Below are positions 43,310 to 55,389 of a stretch of DNA of 64,000 nt, one piece after another. A model generated the notes under the pieces. That model ran no database searches. It saw nothing but the letters and a program-made list of their open reading frames with translations, and was not told where the DNA came from. Position 1 is the first letter of the stretch, and the number at the start of each line of letters is the position of its first letter. Position numbers and translations under genes: made by a program. Origin of the DNA: Maratus speciosus (taxonomy: Eukaryota; Arthropoda; Arachnida; Araneae; Salticidae); the NCBI GenBank assembly GCA_963932465.1, contig OZ010799.1:163304761-163368760 (forward strand). The letters are read 5' to 3'.

Positions 43310-45195
43310 AAGACTGATCTAGGAAATAGAAAAAAAAAAACGATTAAGAAAAATCATGCGTTAAGCATAGATTATAAAATACTTTCCAACACTTTCTGAA
43401 TGCTTTAACAAGACATCGTAATTTAGGGAAATGACGTAAATAAGATAACTAAGTAAACATTTCAGAAAACGCATAAAACATTTGAAAAACTGATTTCAAC
43501 AGTTACCGTCCATAGCCAAATATGTTTTCCAATTCTTTTGAACAGCCCTGTATTTGATCTGTAGGTTGATACACTGAAAAAAAAAAAATGAAGTACTCAA
43601 AAATGAGTAATCCGACGTACTCATATCGAATTGAATATTTTTGGATCAAAAATGAACCTATGCTTTCTCTATTTTGAAACATCACATGTTATAAAACCCA
43701 AACAAACGAATAGTTTTGTACCCTGTAATGGTTCATTTCATTTATAGCGGCATAAATGATGTTTATTAATGTAAATATTAAATTATGCACAGCATTTTAA
43801 AAATAATTTAAAAGTACTTGGCAATAATGCTCTTGTCATAAAAATATTCGATTTGAGTATCTTGCTAAGAATTTTGCTATTTTTCTTAATAAATAATCAA
43901 TTAAACATTTCTTGTTAAGAACTTTGAACGGGAAATAAATGTCAGTACATTTTTACTTTAAATTTTAGGTTGTTTTTTTTTTTTGGGGGGGGGGGGGGGG
44001 AGTGCATAACGATTCATATTTCATCACAACCATGGAATAAAAAATGAATACATGTGTTTCTCAACTTTGAGTACATTTGGATCGGAGCTATTTTGAGTAT
44101 GTGACGCATTTAAAATTGGGTACTTCTTACTCAATTTTGAGTACCCATTTTTTAAGTGTATATATACTATATAATGGGAAAATTTAGTTTAGCAAGAAAA
44201 CGTCTAACAGGTTGAAATTCTTTTTCAGCAATTTATACTAATGTAAGGAAAGATACTTGAATACTTTTGTACAACCCTGTAGTTTACCTAGAATCTTTAT
44301 TTCACGCTACTATTTAGTTAAAATTTAATTCAAACTAAGACACTCTTAAAACTGCTGAAATCACATTTCCAGAAATTATCATTTATAGACGGCCTTGTAT
44401 CCATTTCCTTGCGTGACCCTGTGTATCATTTTATCCATATTCTACAAACATTTATTGGTAAATTAAATGCAGTTCAGCGAAAAAAAAACATAACTCATTT
44501 AAAAACCACCTTTAAGCAATTTGCGCCCATACCCAGTAATCCTTACGAATACTTTTGTGTAGCCTTGTATAGGAATTATAGCATTTATATACACGATACT
44601 ATGCATAAATATAGTGAATCATAAAAGCGCATATCATAATTAAAAATACATTTCCAGCAAACATCGCTAATGAACAGTACTCGGATACAATATAGTATCT
44701 GAAATATTTTGGGTGTCCCTGTAAATGCTATATACGTATTATTCGTATTATAAATGAAATAATTTATAGTATGTAAACCTAAGCGACATACATCAATTTC
44801 ATTATATATGAAATAGATTAACATAATTAAAGTATGCTGCAAACAATTCCCTCCACCCCTATATCATTATGTATTTGAATTCCTTTTTTAGCCCTGTAAA
44901 TGAACAATAGCTATTCTGTGCATCGCATAGTCAACAGAATGCATATTTTAGTGCCCTTCATAAATGCATATAAATTTTATTATGTTTGAAAGCGTGCGTA
45001 AAATCATTAAAAATCATTTGAAACGATTTTTTTCCATAGGCCGTAATGTAACGGAAAACTTTTGGCTGGCCCTGTAAATGAACAAAGCATGCTACAAACT
45101 TCATTACAAATAGGTACCGTGCTATAGTAAACGTCAATAACATCCAAAAATTTCAGGGCAATCCGAGTATATTTTCGGGAGTTAGAGTGCGGACA
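43310..45195 (-). repeat. Dispersed repeat, copy B (inverted to 11330-12595)
   Basis: Read on the minus strand it follows copy A from GGATTGCCCTGAAATTTTTG through TTTACAGGG(C)...AAAAG motifs to AACGCATGATTTTTCTT. It is longer because of a 587 bp MITE at 43572-44158 and additional units around 44380-44850. Small frames (43503-43685, 44409-44624, 44585-44842, 44958-45240) lie in the repeat and are not supported. Confidence 0.78.
43572..44158. mobile_element. TIR element (MITE), 587 bp, TA duplication
   Basis: CACTGAAAAAAAAAAAATG at the left and the complement of CCATTTTTTAAGTG at the right, with GTACTCAAAAATGAGTA-type inner repeats in both arms. TA lies at 43570-43571 and 44159-44160. Copy A at 12361-12370 shows the target without the insert. 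A 17 bp poly-G run (about 43984-44000) lies inside. Tc1/mariner type. Confidence 0.88.
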
Positions 45196-47275
45196 GACTG
45201 CTAGACGCAGAGACAAACCTAAGTCATAAGCACTTTTCAACTTATGTCCTTATGTATCCTGTATTATATGAACTTTTAAAAAATATATACTAAAGCAGTT
45301 TAATCTATAACTTCCTATCAGGCATGAAAAACACTTTATTTCAATGCTTAAATATCATATTTTACTTTTTAGTGCCAATAATTACGTGTATCATAAACGT
45401 AGAAAATGAATTTACAATAGAAGAAAATTTAATAACCGATTTAGAATGTCTATAATTAAATGTTTGATTAAAATCACAAGCACAAAAATTCTTACATACA
45501 ATTTAAAAAAATAAATATACCAATTTGAAAAACACTAAAAATAATAATTAGTATTTATAATTGTACTATTAAACAACAGCAAAATACAATAAATAAATTA
45601 AATGCACTATTAGATTTAACAATATCTCAAAAATATTTCCGTATGGTATAAGGAATTACTATTATTTCATAATTTTGGCAAATGTTAAATCTGAAAACAT
45701 TGGTTTGAAGATTTAGTATTTAAAAAGATAATTTAAAATATTATTAGCACTAAAAGAAAATTCTTTCAAATGTTTCACTACTGTAATATGTAAAAATATA
45801 TTTTCCCAGTATAATGTTAATTTCTAATCTGAAACAGTTTCGTAATCTCATGATAATCGAACATCATATTTAACCCCAAAATAATAATAACTATAAGTGT
45901 TAGTAATCAAAAAATAGTAAGAAGCCGATAAAATAATTCCAAATCATTGTCGTTCCATACATTTTCAATCTCAAGTAAGAGTAAATTAATGTTTATATTA
46001 ATTCCAGTATGAACTTAAGCCTGAATCAGTCTCTGCGCAGATTTTTTTTTTTTCAAGCGATGGCAGATTAAGATATTTTTCTTTACAGTTATCGAATTGA
46101 AAAATATCGCTTCTGACATAAAGATCAGTCTCTTACAAATATAACATAAAACTATTTAACTCATAATATACAAATCAGGAACAAAATATTTAAATTAAAT
46201 AACACTTACATATACGTTCCATTAATATCCGTGTATCCTAAAATGGTCATTTCCTTATCTTAAAGTGTTGTAGACTTGGTGATGTTCTAAAAACAGTGAA
46301 CAATTTCCCGCGTCTTCTCATATTTATTTTTCTGTGGGCAGACGATTTTCAAGCAGGTGTTCTGTTACAGATTATTTGTTTTTGTATACAAGAAATATTG
46401 AACTTGAATGCGCAGTAATTTTCTGAAAGTATCGTTAATTAAAATTTTGTATTTGAAGACATGTCCTATATATTTAACCTTTTCTTTTTATCCGTACCAA
46501 ATAATTCAAGTTAAATGTATTGTAAAGTTCCTTTTTTCTAAATAATCATAATAATAATATTCTTAATTAGAGTTTATTAGATAAAACATTGTTTAAATTT
46601 TTAAAAGGTGTAAAAATAAATTTAATGGTATTAACGACCCCCCCCCCCCTTTTTTCTTCTTCTTTTTTTTAAAGTAAAGTTTGTTTTGCACAAATTTTGT
46701 ATATTTCTTTTATTTTCGGAAAATGCTAATTTTATTTAAAAAGTATGAAAGAAGTAGAATTTATGACTTGAATACAAATTATAAAAATATTCTAAAGCAA
46801 GAAATGCATAGATGACTAAACTCTGAAGACTCTTTCTACGTGCTCATTAAAAGGTGCAGATTTAACTGTAATAGAAAATTTTTAGTTTGAAACCACAGAA
46901 GTGTTTCGAATAATCCTGGTCGGTAAAAAAAGAAAGAAAGAAAGAAATTTCCTCCCAGCAAACTAAATATGTAAAGTGTATAAATTTAATAATCCTAATT
47001 CTAAATATATTATCCAAATGCTAGATAAAATTGAAATCATGAAAAAGTATACATTCACTGTCTTAGATATCAAATGGATAAAATATAGCCTGAAAATTTA
47101 GTTTATTAATGCTTGTATCGTGCACTTTATTTATTATGCCCCCCCCCCTCTCCCCTTTAGTGACAGAATTTACCATTTGCTATCCACTAATATATTTTCA
47201 TTCCTTATGCCGCTATAACTCGTGACTGCTTAAAATATTTCTCTTCATTTTCAAAGATTTTTGAAGTTCATATTC
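45196..47275. other. AT-rich DNA, nothing recognised
   Basis: About 2 kb with only simple sequence: poly-C next to CTTTTTT at 46639-46660, an AAAG run at 46927-46946 and another poly-C near 47140. No supported frame on either strand. Confidence 0.45.
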
Positions 47276-47570
47276 TTGTCACACTGTGACTTACAATATA
47301 GTGGTTTTTTTGTCACATATGTGACGTGACGTACGTTACATAGCAGTGACATAACAGTGACGTCACATTTTTTCTTAATTGCCAGAAAAATATAATTTTA
47401 CAGTAAATAACATGTTTTAAAGAATTTTCGTAATTTTTTAAAGTTTTCTAAGAAGTTCACATCTCAGTCACAATGTGACATCACTGAGTGGTGGCATTTT
47501 GGTCACAGATGTGACGTGACCACAGTGACTTACAGTGACGTCACAATGACGTCACTGTGACCATGCATGC
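47276..47570 (-). repeat. TGACGTCA-rich array, right
   Basis: TGACGTCA at 47358-47365, 47536-47543 and 47547-47554 among many TCACA/TGTGAC half-sites. On the minus strand it begins CATGCATGGTCACAGTGACG, comparable to GGCATGGTGACGTCAC at 41842, and both outer flanks contain ATCGGAA. Confidence 0.7.
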
Positions 47571-48594
47571 TATGAGGGAAGATTCCGATCGAGAAATCAA
47601 GAAATTTGTATTTTTATGTTCGCTCTGCGCAGGTGATAAATCTCCAACCATTGTTCCGTTGTATTTTTTCATATTTGATTAATTTCATTTAAAAGAATCC
47701 TTTCACTCATTTTAAAAGAAAAAGAAAAGAATGAAGAAAAATAACTAGAAAACAGGAATTCTGCTTTTTCAGAATTTAGTGTCACCCCCGATGAAAAAAA
47801 ATGTATATAAATATAGACAGTACAAAACATATTTCGGTTTTAACACTAAGAAAACATTCTTTTAATTTATTATACAATGACGTCATTCGCATCCGGGGGA
47901 AGAATTCCTCATATACGATCTAGTCTTGAACAACATCTACAGTAAAGTATGCATATGACATCACTATCGCTATATAATACACAAATCCGAGAAAGAGATG
48001 TCGTCATTCAATAAACTCGACAAAAAAATTGGCTATGTAATGATTCGTACGCCTTCATTTGCTGGTAATATTAATACAGATACTTAAAATTAAATATAAT
48101 TTATAATACAGCCACGTTTTATCAGAAATCATTCATTTATATATATATTTTCAAAATAGCATGTATTTTAATCACCATTTATTTCAGTTCTTATGAGAAA
48201 ATGGCGACAAAAACATATAATTACTATTTTCTAATTAATCTTCCTTTAATTTCTACAGAATGGCGTACTTAAGTTGCCAAAAAAGGTGCTAAAAACTGGA
48301 AATAATATCTCAAAAATAAATTGTGATGCAGTTTTCAAAGAAACTGCATTTAAGAATAATTTTTATTCCTAATACGACGGTATAAAAATTGAGAATGTGC
48401 GATGCTTAGAACTTTAAAAAATTGCAGTAGAGAATTTAACAGTACAATGATACATCTGCTTTGTTTTACGACAGGCTTATACAACGTGTAGAATAATATA
48501 CAAGATGGGACACTTACGGTAAAATATGTAATGGCAACAGTACTAGCGTCACTACCGACAAGGGGGAAGAATTAACAAGCCTCCGAAATTTACC
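47571..48594. other. AT-rich DNA, nothing recognised
   Basis: About 1 kb with no repeats or frames of note. Confidence 0.4.
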
Positions 48595-49800
48595 TATGCC
48601 GAAGAAATATGTTTACGTTCTATGTTTTGAGTATCTATTCTTTCCTAAAGCGAAGAAGAGGCAGACGATATTCTATGTATGCTTTATTTATTTGGCTGCT
48701 TTTTACTTTCTTCTATCTTTACAAGAAGAAAGTATTGGATTCATGAAAATTTTCGAATTCCGGTTTTCGACGGATTTACACGTTTTAGGGGTCAGAGATT
48801 CCAAAAAACATGTTTTTACAAAATGTCTGTCTGTGACTCTGTGAGTCTGTCTGTCTGTCTGTCTGTCTGTGTGTATGTGACACAAATTTTGTGGGCGCTC
48901 TATCTCAAGAACTAATGCACGGAATTTAATAAAAATTGATATTCAGTTAGTCCCTTTTACAAATTGATGCTGATTAGTTTTCGGTGTAAATCGCTCAACA
49001 GGTGGCGCTGCTATGCTGCATTTTTCACGATTTTTGCAATAGCTCTATCCCAAGAACTAATGCACGGATTTCGATCAAACTTCAGATTTAGTTAGTCCTT
49101 GATATGAATTGATGATGATTACGTTTTGGTGTAAATCGCCCAACAGGTGGTGCTGTTATGATGAATTTTGCAGGATTTACACGATTTCCCCAATAGCTCT
49201 ATCTTAAGAAATAATGCACGGATTTTCATCAAACTTCAGATTCAGTTAGTCCTTGATATGACTTGCTACAGATTATGTGTTGGTGTAAATCGCCCAACAG
49301 GTGGCGCTTCTCTGCTGCCTTTTTCACGATTGCCTCAATAGCTCTATCAATAGAACTAATGAACGAATTTTCATCTAACTTCAGATTTAGTTGTATGTTG
49401 ACACAAGTTGTTGTTAATCAGGTTTTGGTGTTAATCACCCAATAGGTGGCGCTGCTATGCAGGAATTTTCACGATTTTCGTTATTGCTCTATCTCAAAAA
49501 CTAATGTACGAATTTTCTCCAAACTTCAGATTCAGTCAGACGTTGACATAAATTGTTGCTGATTAGGATTTGGTATAAATCACCCAATAGGTGGCGCTGC
49601 TAGGCAGCATTTTTCTGAATTTAGACGATTTCAGCGATAGTCATATCTCAAGAACTAACGCACGGAATTTCATATCGTTAGAATCCTCATGAGATGCATA
49701 GATTGCCATTTAATTTTGGCAGTGTGATAGCGGATTTTGAAGTATTAACATGTTTGAGATAGAAGAAAGTTTTGGGATTGGTACATCCGACTAGTTTTAA
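48595..49800 (+). repeat. Dispersed repeat with ~125 bp tandem units, full copy
   Basis: A unique leader (48595-48835, with frames of 60-82 codons on both strands that I do not accept), a GTCT microsatellite at 48840-48870, then about six diverged units carrying AGGTGGCGCTGCTATG, CTCTATCTCAAGAACTAATG and ACTTCAGATTTAGTTAGTC. It ends with the same block as 487-565. Units differ by substitutions, so the internal array is old. The conserved 3' end suggests a mobile element and not a simple satellite, but the class is unknown. Confidence 0.82.
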
Positions 49801-50429
49801 TCGTACTTGTATCGTTCACCTGTAACTTACAAATTGATAATTAGAGTAATAATATAAAAGAAAACCCCCAGAAAATTCTGTTAAGAACGTAAATATGTAA
49901 GTTTATGAGATTAAATTGTAAAACATCAAATTAAGGTATTATGTTAATTTATTCGTATCGAATAAAATTTTATTGAGTGTAATGTCAATACCTCTATTTA
50001 CTTTTAAATTTTTGATTTGTATAATTCTAAAACTTTTTTGAAAGAAATATTTCCCCATCTGTAATTTTATTAGTATTTGATTTCTTATATGTTAATATTA
50101 TAAATATTATTGAATTGGTTGTACGTTATTTACATTAAAGACAATATTTCTTATTTTATCTGTAAGAAAGTGAAAATACGCAAATTTTAAAAGATTATTG
50201 TACGATTGTTCAACACGTTAAACTTATAAATTAATAAAACATCGGCTCTAAAAATTTTCCTACCAAATGGGAATATTACTGAAATTTTCTGGAACTTGCA
50301 ATATTTCGTATATTTTTATGTTACACTACAGCTTTTGATATACAGCATTCAAGACGAAATTTTACCTTGTTTTTCATTGCATTTAAATCGTTCACTCATC
50401 ATGTAAGAAAAAAAGCATATAACCGTGCA
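49801..50429. other. AT-rich DNA, nothing recognised
   Basis: About 630 bp without features. Confidence 0.4.
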
Positions 50430-50482
50430 TGAACATAGAATAGATATTAGATATATAAAATAGAATATCTATTCTATGTTCA
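50430..50482. repeat. Perfect 19 bp inverted repeat (hairpin)
   Basis: TGAACATAGAATAGATATT and its exact complement, separated by 15 bp. It has no downstream T-tract that would suggest a terminator role, and eukaryotic pol II does not use such hairpins. Confidence 0.8.
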
Positions 50483-50878
50483 GGTATTGGTGTCAGATTC
50501 TATTGAAAACGTAAACATACAACATTAAAAAAAGAAAGATCATAATAAGGTAGATACTCAATAATAAAAATATTATAAGGATGGGGAGTTTCTTCCCCAT
50601 TGTCGCTAAGGGCGCTACGATCGCAACAGCATTACCATTACGCTCTATGGAAACGTCCGATCTTGTATGTTAATCTATGATATAACGGAACGTTATTTTT
50701 TGGAGACGACAATTTATTTGCTGGAAGAAAGAAATAGCATACCGGGGATTAATAAATCATACCATAAACCATGACATTTAATTTCAGCACCAAATCATTG
50801 TTGTTATTTACTACGCGAAAAAAAAAATATTATCTGACAAGTTAAAATAAGCTGTTAACGAGATTTGCGCCTGGCTAT

Positions 50879-50913
<35 letters not shown>

Positions 50914-51310
50914 CGATTGTGGCAACTTTCAAGTAGTTTTATTCTAAAAAATAATTTTGATTAAAAATGGCCTCCTTGCATATGAAAAGCGAAGGCGTAA
51001 GCCCGTAATTATTTATGACGGTCATATGACTTGCACTATTATAATATAAATGAAGTGATGGTAATGAAACAATATTTGGCGATTTAATTCCTGCGCCCGG
51101 CTAACATTAAAGTACCAAAATCACCGTCTGGTTTATAAAAAGTGGAGCCTTCAGCCCGGAACTGTTGATGACAGTCACTTGACTTAGGCTTTTATTATAG
51201 AGATTATTTTGGATAATTCCTCTTGTTTTTTGGAAAGTGGCATATCATAAATACATTTCCCAAGTGATAATAATTTTTAAGGATTCAGTGTGCATGTTAT
51301 AAGCAGGCTT
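50483..51310. repeat. Fragmentary repeats with a poly-A tract
   Basis: A run of about 31 A at 50881-50911. Two loosely repeated blocks follow (GCGCCTGGCTA at about 50868 and GCGCCCGGCTAACATTAAAG at about 51091; ATGACGGTCATATGACTTG and ATGACAGTCACTTGACTTAG). 51205-51310 matches the 238 bp tandem unit at 40.6-41.7 kb. Confidence 0.55.
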
Positions 51311-51654
51311 ATATTTATAACACTTGTGTTTCATAAAGAAAAGGTTTGTTATAAAATATTAAAAATTCATTTCCAAAGAGATAGAAAAAAAAATTACGAA
51401 GTTATGTACTGTTATAAACGGGCTTACGTTTATTGCACTGATATTGCATAAAGTGCATGTTAGTTACATAATATAGTATAAAACTACATTTCAATATCGA
51501 TATCTATATTTTACAGTATTTAGTGTACAAATTATGTGTAAACGTTCTTATATTAAACATATATTGCATGATTATTTAAACTGAAAAAATATATTACATC
51601 TGTCCATAATTCATTAAAAACAAGTATAAAAATAAAGACAATTTAAATAAATAG
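51311..51654. other. AT-rich DNA, nothing recognised
   Basis: No supported feature. Confidence 0.4.
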
Positions 51655-52260
51655 TTTTGAAGCATATAAAATCATTTAACAATACCGTTAAACATTTCGA
51701 ACTTGCTTAAAGCTCCTCTTCAGTAATGTTAATAAACACAAATCCGTGAGGGATAACATAATTCAACTTTCAGTTGAGAGCATGTGCCACAAACAATTAA
51801 ATACGGGTGAGGGAATTTGAGTCAGACTAAAATGGCATATTCAGGTGGAAATACACTAGCTTCATTGAGTGGAAATTTGTCCATTCTATTAATCTATGCG
51901 TTCAGGAAAATGCTTCTTTCGTACACGGAACAATTTGATTTCAAATGTCTCAAATGCATATGTACCACAAACAATTAAATACGGAGGTAGGTATTTGAGT
52001 CAGGTTAAATCATATTGCCCCTTATACAAAAACCATATTTCCCTGGACACATATTCTACTAGAATGGGCAAATTCCCACCTGAACATATCATTTTAACCT
52101 GACTCAAATACCCACCTACTCTTTTAATTGTTTGTGGCACATTATCGCAACTGCAAGTGGAATTATATAATCTCTAGTAAATATGTGTTTGTTTATATTA
52201 CTGAGAAGGAACTTTAAGCAAGTTCAAAACGTTTAATATAATTTTTAAATGATTTTTTTT
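51655..52260. repeat. Nested inverted repeat, ~600 bp
   Basis: Outer arms: GAACTTGCTTAAAGCTCC(T)CTT near 51698-51722 and its complement near 52203-52227, with ATTAATAAACACAAA/GTTTGTTTATATTA inside. Inner arms: CCACAAACAATTAAATACGG at 51965 with GTATTTGAGTCAGGTTAAA, and the complement at 52092-52139. A direct third copy of the inner arm is at 51788-51833. The 68-codon frame at 51896-52102 crosses this hairpin and is not supported. Confidence 0.78.
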
Positions 52261-52342
52261 GTGCTTTTTAACTATTTAATTATTAAATTGTCTGCATTTT
52301 TCTATTTGTTTTTAGTACATTGGATAAATTACGACTTGACTA

Positions 52343-52554
52343 TTAACCCCTTGAGGGGCGGTGGGATATATTTTATCCCACCTACGATTAATCAGGATTT
52401 GCACCAGAAAAATTTTAGGAAATTTTAGTTTTCTGACTTTAGTGGAGAAAAGTCGTAAAATTGCTTTTCCTTATTTTGAAATAAAATTTTTCTAAATTTC
52501 CGGTGGGAATTAAGCATTACGCAAACGCAATTGCTTGCCCTTAAAGGGGTTTAA
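52343..52554 (+). mobile_element. piggyBac-like MITE, GGGATA hairpin family
   Basis: TTAACCCCTTGAGGGGCGG at the left, complement of CCTTAAAGGGGTTTAA at the right. The palindrome GGTGGGATA-TATTT-TATCCCACC lies at 52360-52382. GCACCAGAAAAATTTT, TTATTTTGAAATAAAA and TTTCCGGTGGGAA are shared with 10317-10552 and 36104-36308. Confidence 0.88.
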
Positions 52555-53829
52555 ATATTTTTCCTGTTTAAAGGAATTTATTGCCAAAACTAAAAATGGG
52601 GTGAGAACAAATTATTTAAAAACTTCGAATAGCTGTGAAATTGAACTCCAGGACAATTGCATAAAAAACATAAGTCTTCATATGCATTAGTACAGCAAGA
52701 TTAGGTCTATATCCTGAGTGGAATCAGAATAAAATGTTTGTCTAAACGTTCCCATTATTTTTTCAATGAAATTAGTTGCGTTTCTCTCACGTACCCGGAA
52801 AAAGACCTAGCATAACCTGATATTCTAAATAACGGAGTTCGAAGAATACACAGTTTTGACATTTATATGTGCCAAGATTTACGCACTGACTACCGCTATT
52901 TTCAAAAACGAATATTCACGGGATTTTTCATTTAAAAAAAAAAGAATATTTCTATTAGGAAAGTGTAATTTTCAAAATAAGAGAAACTGGACAGGTATAT
53001 ATTTCAAATTCTACAAACTATTTATGCATGTCATTATTTTTTACCACAGCATTCCCATTCAAGTAAAATGAAATACGTATTTTTTCGATTCTATGTTTTG
53101 TTCTATTAAAAGTAAAATTCTTCAGTTCAAATTCGGTTTGAAGCTATTTTTCAATAAATCTTCAACAAAAGTACACTGAAGTTATAATAAATTATAATTG
53201 TGTCAAACTGTCACATTTTTGTTCTCTTTTCGTCTAAGGTATTCAACATTTTTATAAAATTCTGATTTATATATATAAGGTTAAACAATAACATTCGACT
53301 AACTTCCTTCATAATCTTAATGGCAATCCTGCATTTGTTTTTAAAAACATATCTAATCTTACAATTAGATGGGAAAATGAATAATGTGTTAGCATTAGGC
53401 CTATTCTTTCAGTTGGTACTTTACGCATAAGTATTAAAAAATCGTTTCCACAGATTAGTTCATCTTTCACTTTGGCAGCTTTATTATTTTCAATCAGAGT
53501 TTAATTCAGACTTTTCTCCCTGGGTTCGAATTTGCTGATACGGGATATACAGAATAGAATTCAAAGTATAGTGGCCGCACTTTTACCAATATCAAACACA
53601 AAATCGGAAATCTGCCCGGGTGATAAAACTTGACGTTCCGGTGAGAAAATATACTCCATGTCACCTACTGAAATAGAAGACACGGTATGCATATGTCTAA
53701 AAAATTCATAAGCTGATTTAGAAGGCCATATGATTAACTATTTGCGAGAGCCGAACTTTTTTATGTATGTTGCTTTTGTATGTTATACGATAGGCCAAAA
53801 TAAAGACGTAACCGACTGGCAGAAATGAG
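52555..53829. other. No supported gene
   Basis: About 1.3 kb. A 71-codon frame at 52856-53071 has no recognisable motif. No repeats shared with other parts of the window were found. Confidence 0.4.
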
Positions 53830-54690
53830 AAATTGGTTTTAAGTGCTCAAATGAGCTTAATGTTGAAGAAGTGGTTAAATTGGCAGATGTATTGCACAGT
53901 ATCGTGAAATGGATTTATAGGAGGTGAAACAAACATCGAATCAGCTTGCGACCTGCGATCGAAAGCAATTACTCACTAAACACTAGTACCCAGATCTGCG
54001 AAGGCTGCAACTTCAAGTGCTGCGAAATCGATTCACAACAAGGTGGCAATTGCCGAAAATTTTCAATAATAGGCTATTCATTTCACGTTCTAAGAGACCT
54101 CTCCGGAGATAAATCTTAAATATCAATATATGAAGTATAGGGCCACAGCAATCACCCAGACTGAAAATGAATCATCTACTATGATAATTCTCGTTTTTGC
54201 TTAAACAGTAATGATGCCAGAGATGAATCAGACCGAATGAAGCTTATTATGAAGGTTGGATTTAATATGTGGTACACGCAGAATGTGGGTAGGTGATGTT
54301 CTGGGATGTTTCGCGTAGTCTAAATTCGGATTTTTATAGAATTTAATTAGACATAAAATGAGCACAGTTACATTCAAATTTTGGATGAACATGGATTATT
54401 TTTTCTCTTACTGTCTTTCTGAAATTAAAGTCATGGACAATTTTGTGTATTACAGGATGGTAACTGCTGAGTGAAATGAGCCAAAGTTGTTATAGACTCG
54501 TTTGAGGAGCCATCCTAGAAGATCTGTCAGATTACTTGGCCAGGAAGTACCCAGATTCGAATCTAATTCCAAATATGTGGAAGTATGTAGAACAGCAAGT
54601 AAAACATTTAAGTGAAACGAATACAAGCGATCCCAGAGATCTGTGTGAACAACAGATGGTAGAATGTTTTCAGCTCGTTTTTTATGTTAT
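53830..54690 (+). pseudogene. Badly decayed Tc1-like transposase
   Basis: Pieces in several frames follow the order of a Tc1-type transposase. Around 53880-54060 there is an N-terminal helix-turn-helix-like stretch with YPDLRRLQLQVLRNRF. Around 54290-54310 a CSGMF piece corresponds to the conserved MVWG region. At about 54545-54640 PDSNLIPNMWKYVEQQVKHL corresponds to the SPDxNPIExxW motif after the third catalytic residue, followed by DPRDLCEQQMVECF. Every segment is separated by stops or shifts. The call rests mainly on the C-terminal motif and on segment order; the rest is weak. No inverted ends were located. Confidence 0.55.
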
Positions 54691-55389
54691 CCAGGGCTTA
54701 TTGATTTAATGTGACGTCCTATTTCAGTTGCTATACGTGCAAAACGTAGTTCAATAAAATATTAGGTTATAGCAACTATGTCTAATTTTGAAGTGAAAAC
54801 TTCTTTAGGCGCGTTAAGCTTTTTTTGAGATGGGGAAAAACCACTGATTTCGAGACACTGTAACGTAACCGACATGCTAGCATTTTGATACATAGACACT
54901 AGCGCGCCAAGCGGTGAATGACAGGAACTTTTTCCTCTTCAGCTCAATCCGCAAAAGAAGAAGGAAGCTAAAACTTACTTTTTCTCCCGGCGTATTGCTA
55001 AAACAAATTATTATTTTGTTTTTCGTCAGTTAAAATGAATTATACCGTATTCGTGACCTACCTATTTCGTGTAACTAAAAACCGATAACGCTGTATTTTA
55101 TCGTGTTGATGGTCTGGTCAATGACCAACAGTATTGGCGGGAATTTCGATTACGGAAGATAAAATACGGGGCACAGATGTCAGATACGCACTTGGGTACC
55201 TAATTGACAGCAAAATGGCGTTACTTTATTTTACAAGGTAACTCGGCTACTGTTGCTTATTTATTAATAAATTGTTCATTTACTTTTTTTTTTTATTGTA
55301 CAATTGTTTTGTTCTATAGTTATTAATGAAATTACCGTTTATTTATTGCTGTTTACTTTTTAAAACAATAGAATATAATTTAAAAATAT
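54691..55389. other. No recognised feature
   Basis: About 700 bp, somewhat less AT-rich around 54850-55200. I cannot link it to a family. Confidence 0.4.

Noticed and set aside
50430..50482. Terminator or miRNA hairpin
   Set aside because: The arms are perfect and short, the sequence is simple AT-rich, and no transcript unit is evident; perfect pairing is atypical of animal miRNA precursors.
54545..54690. Host exon with the PNMWKYVEQQV motif
   Set aside because: The motif order and position match the C-terminal part of a Tc1-like transposase, and the frames upstream are broken.
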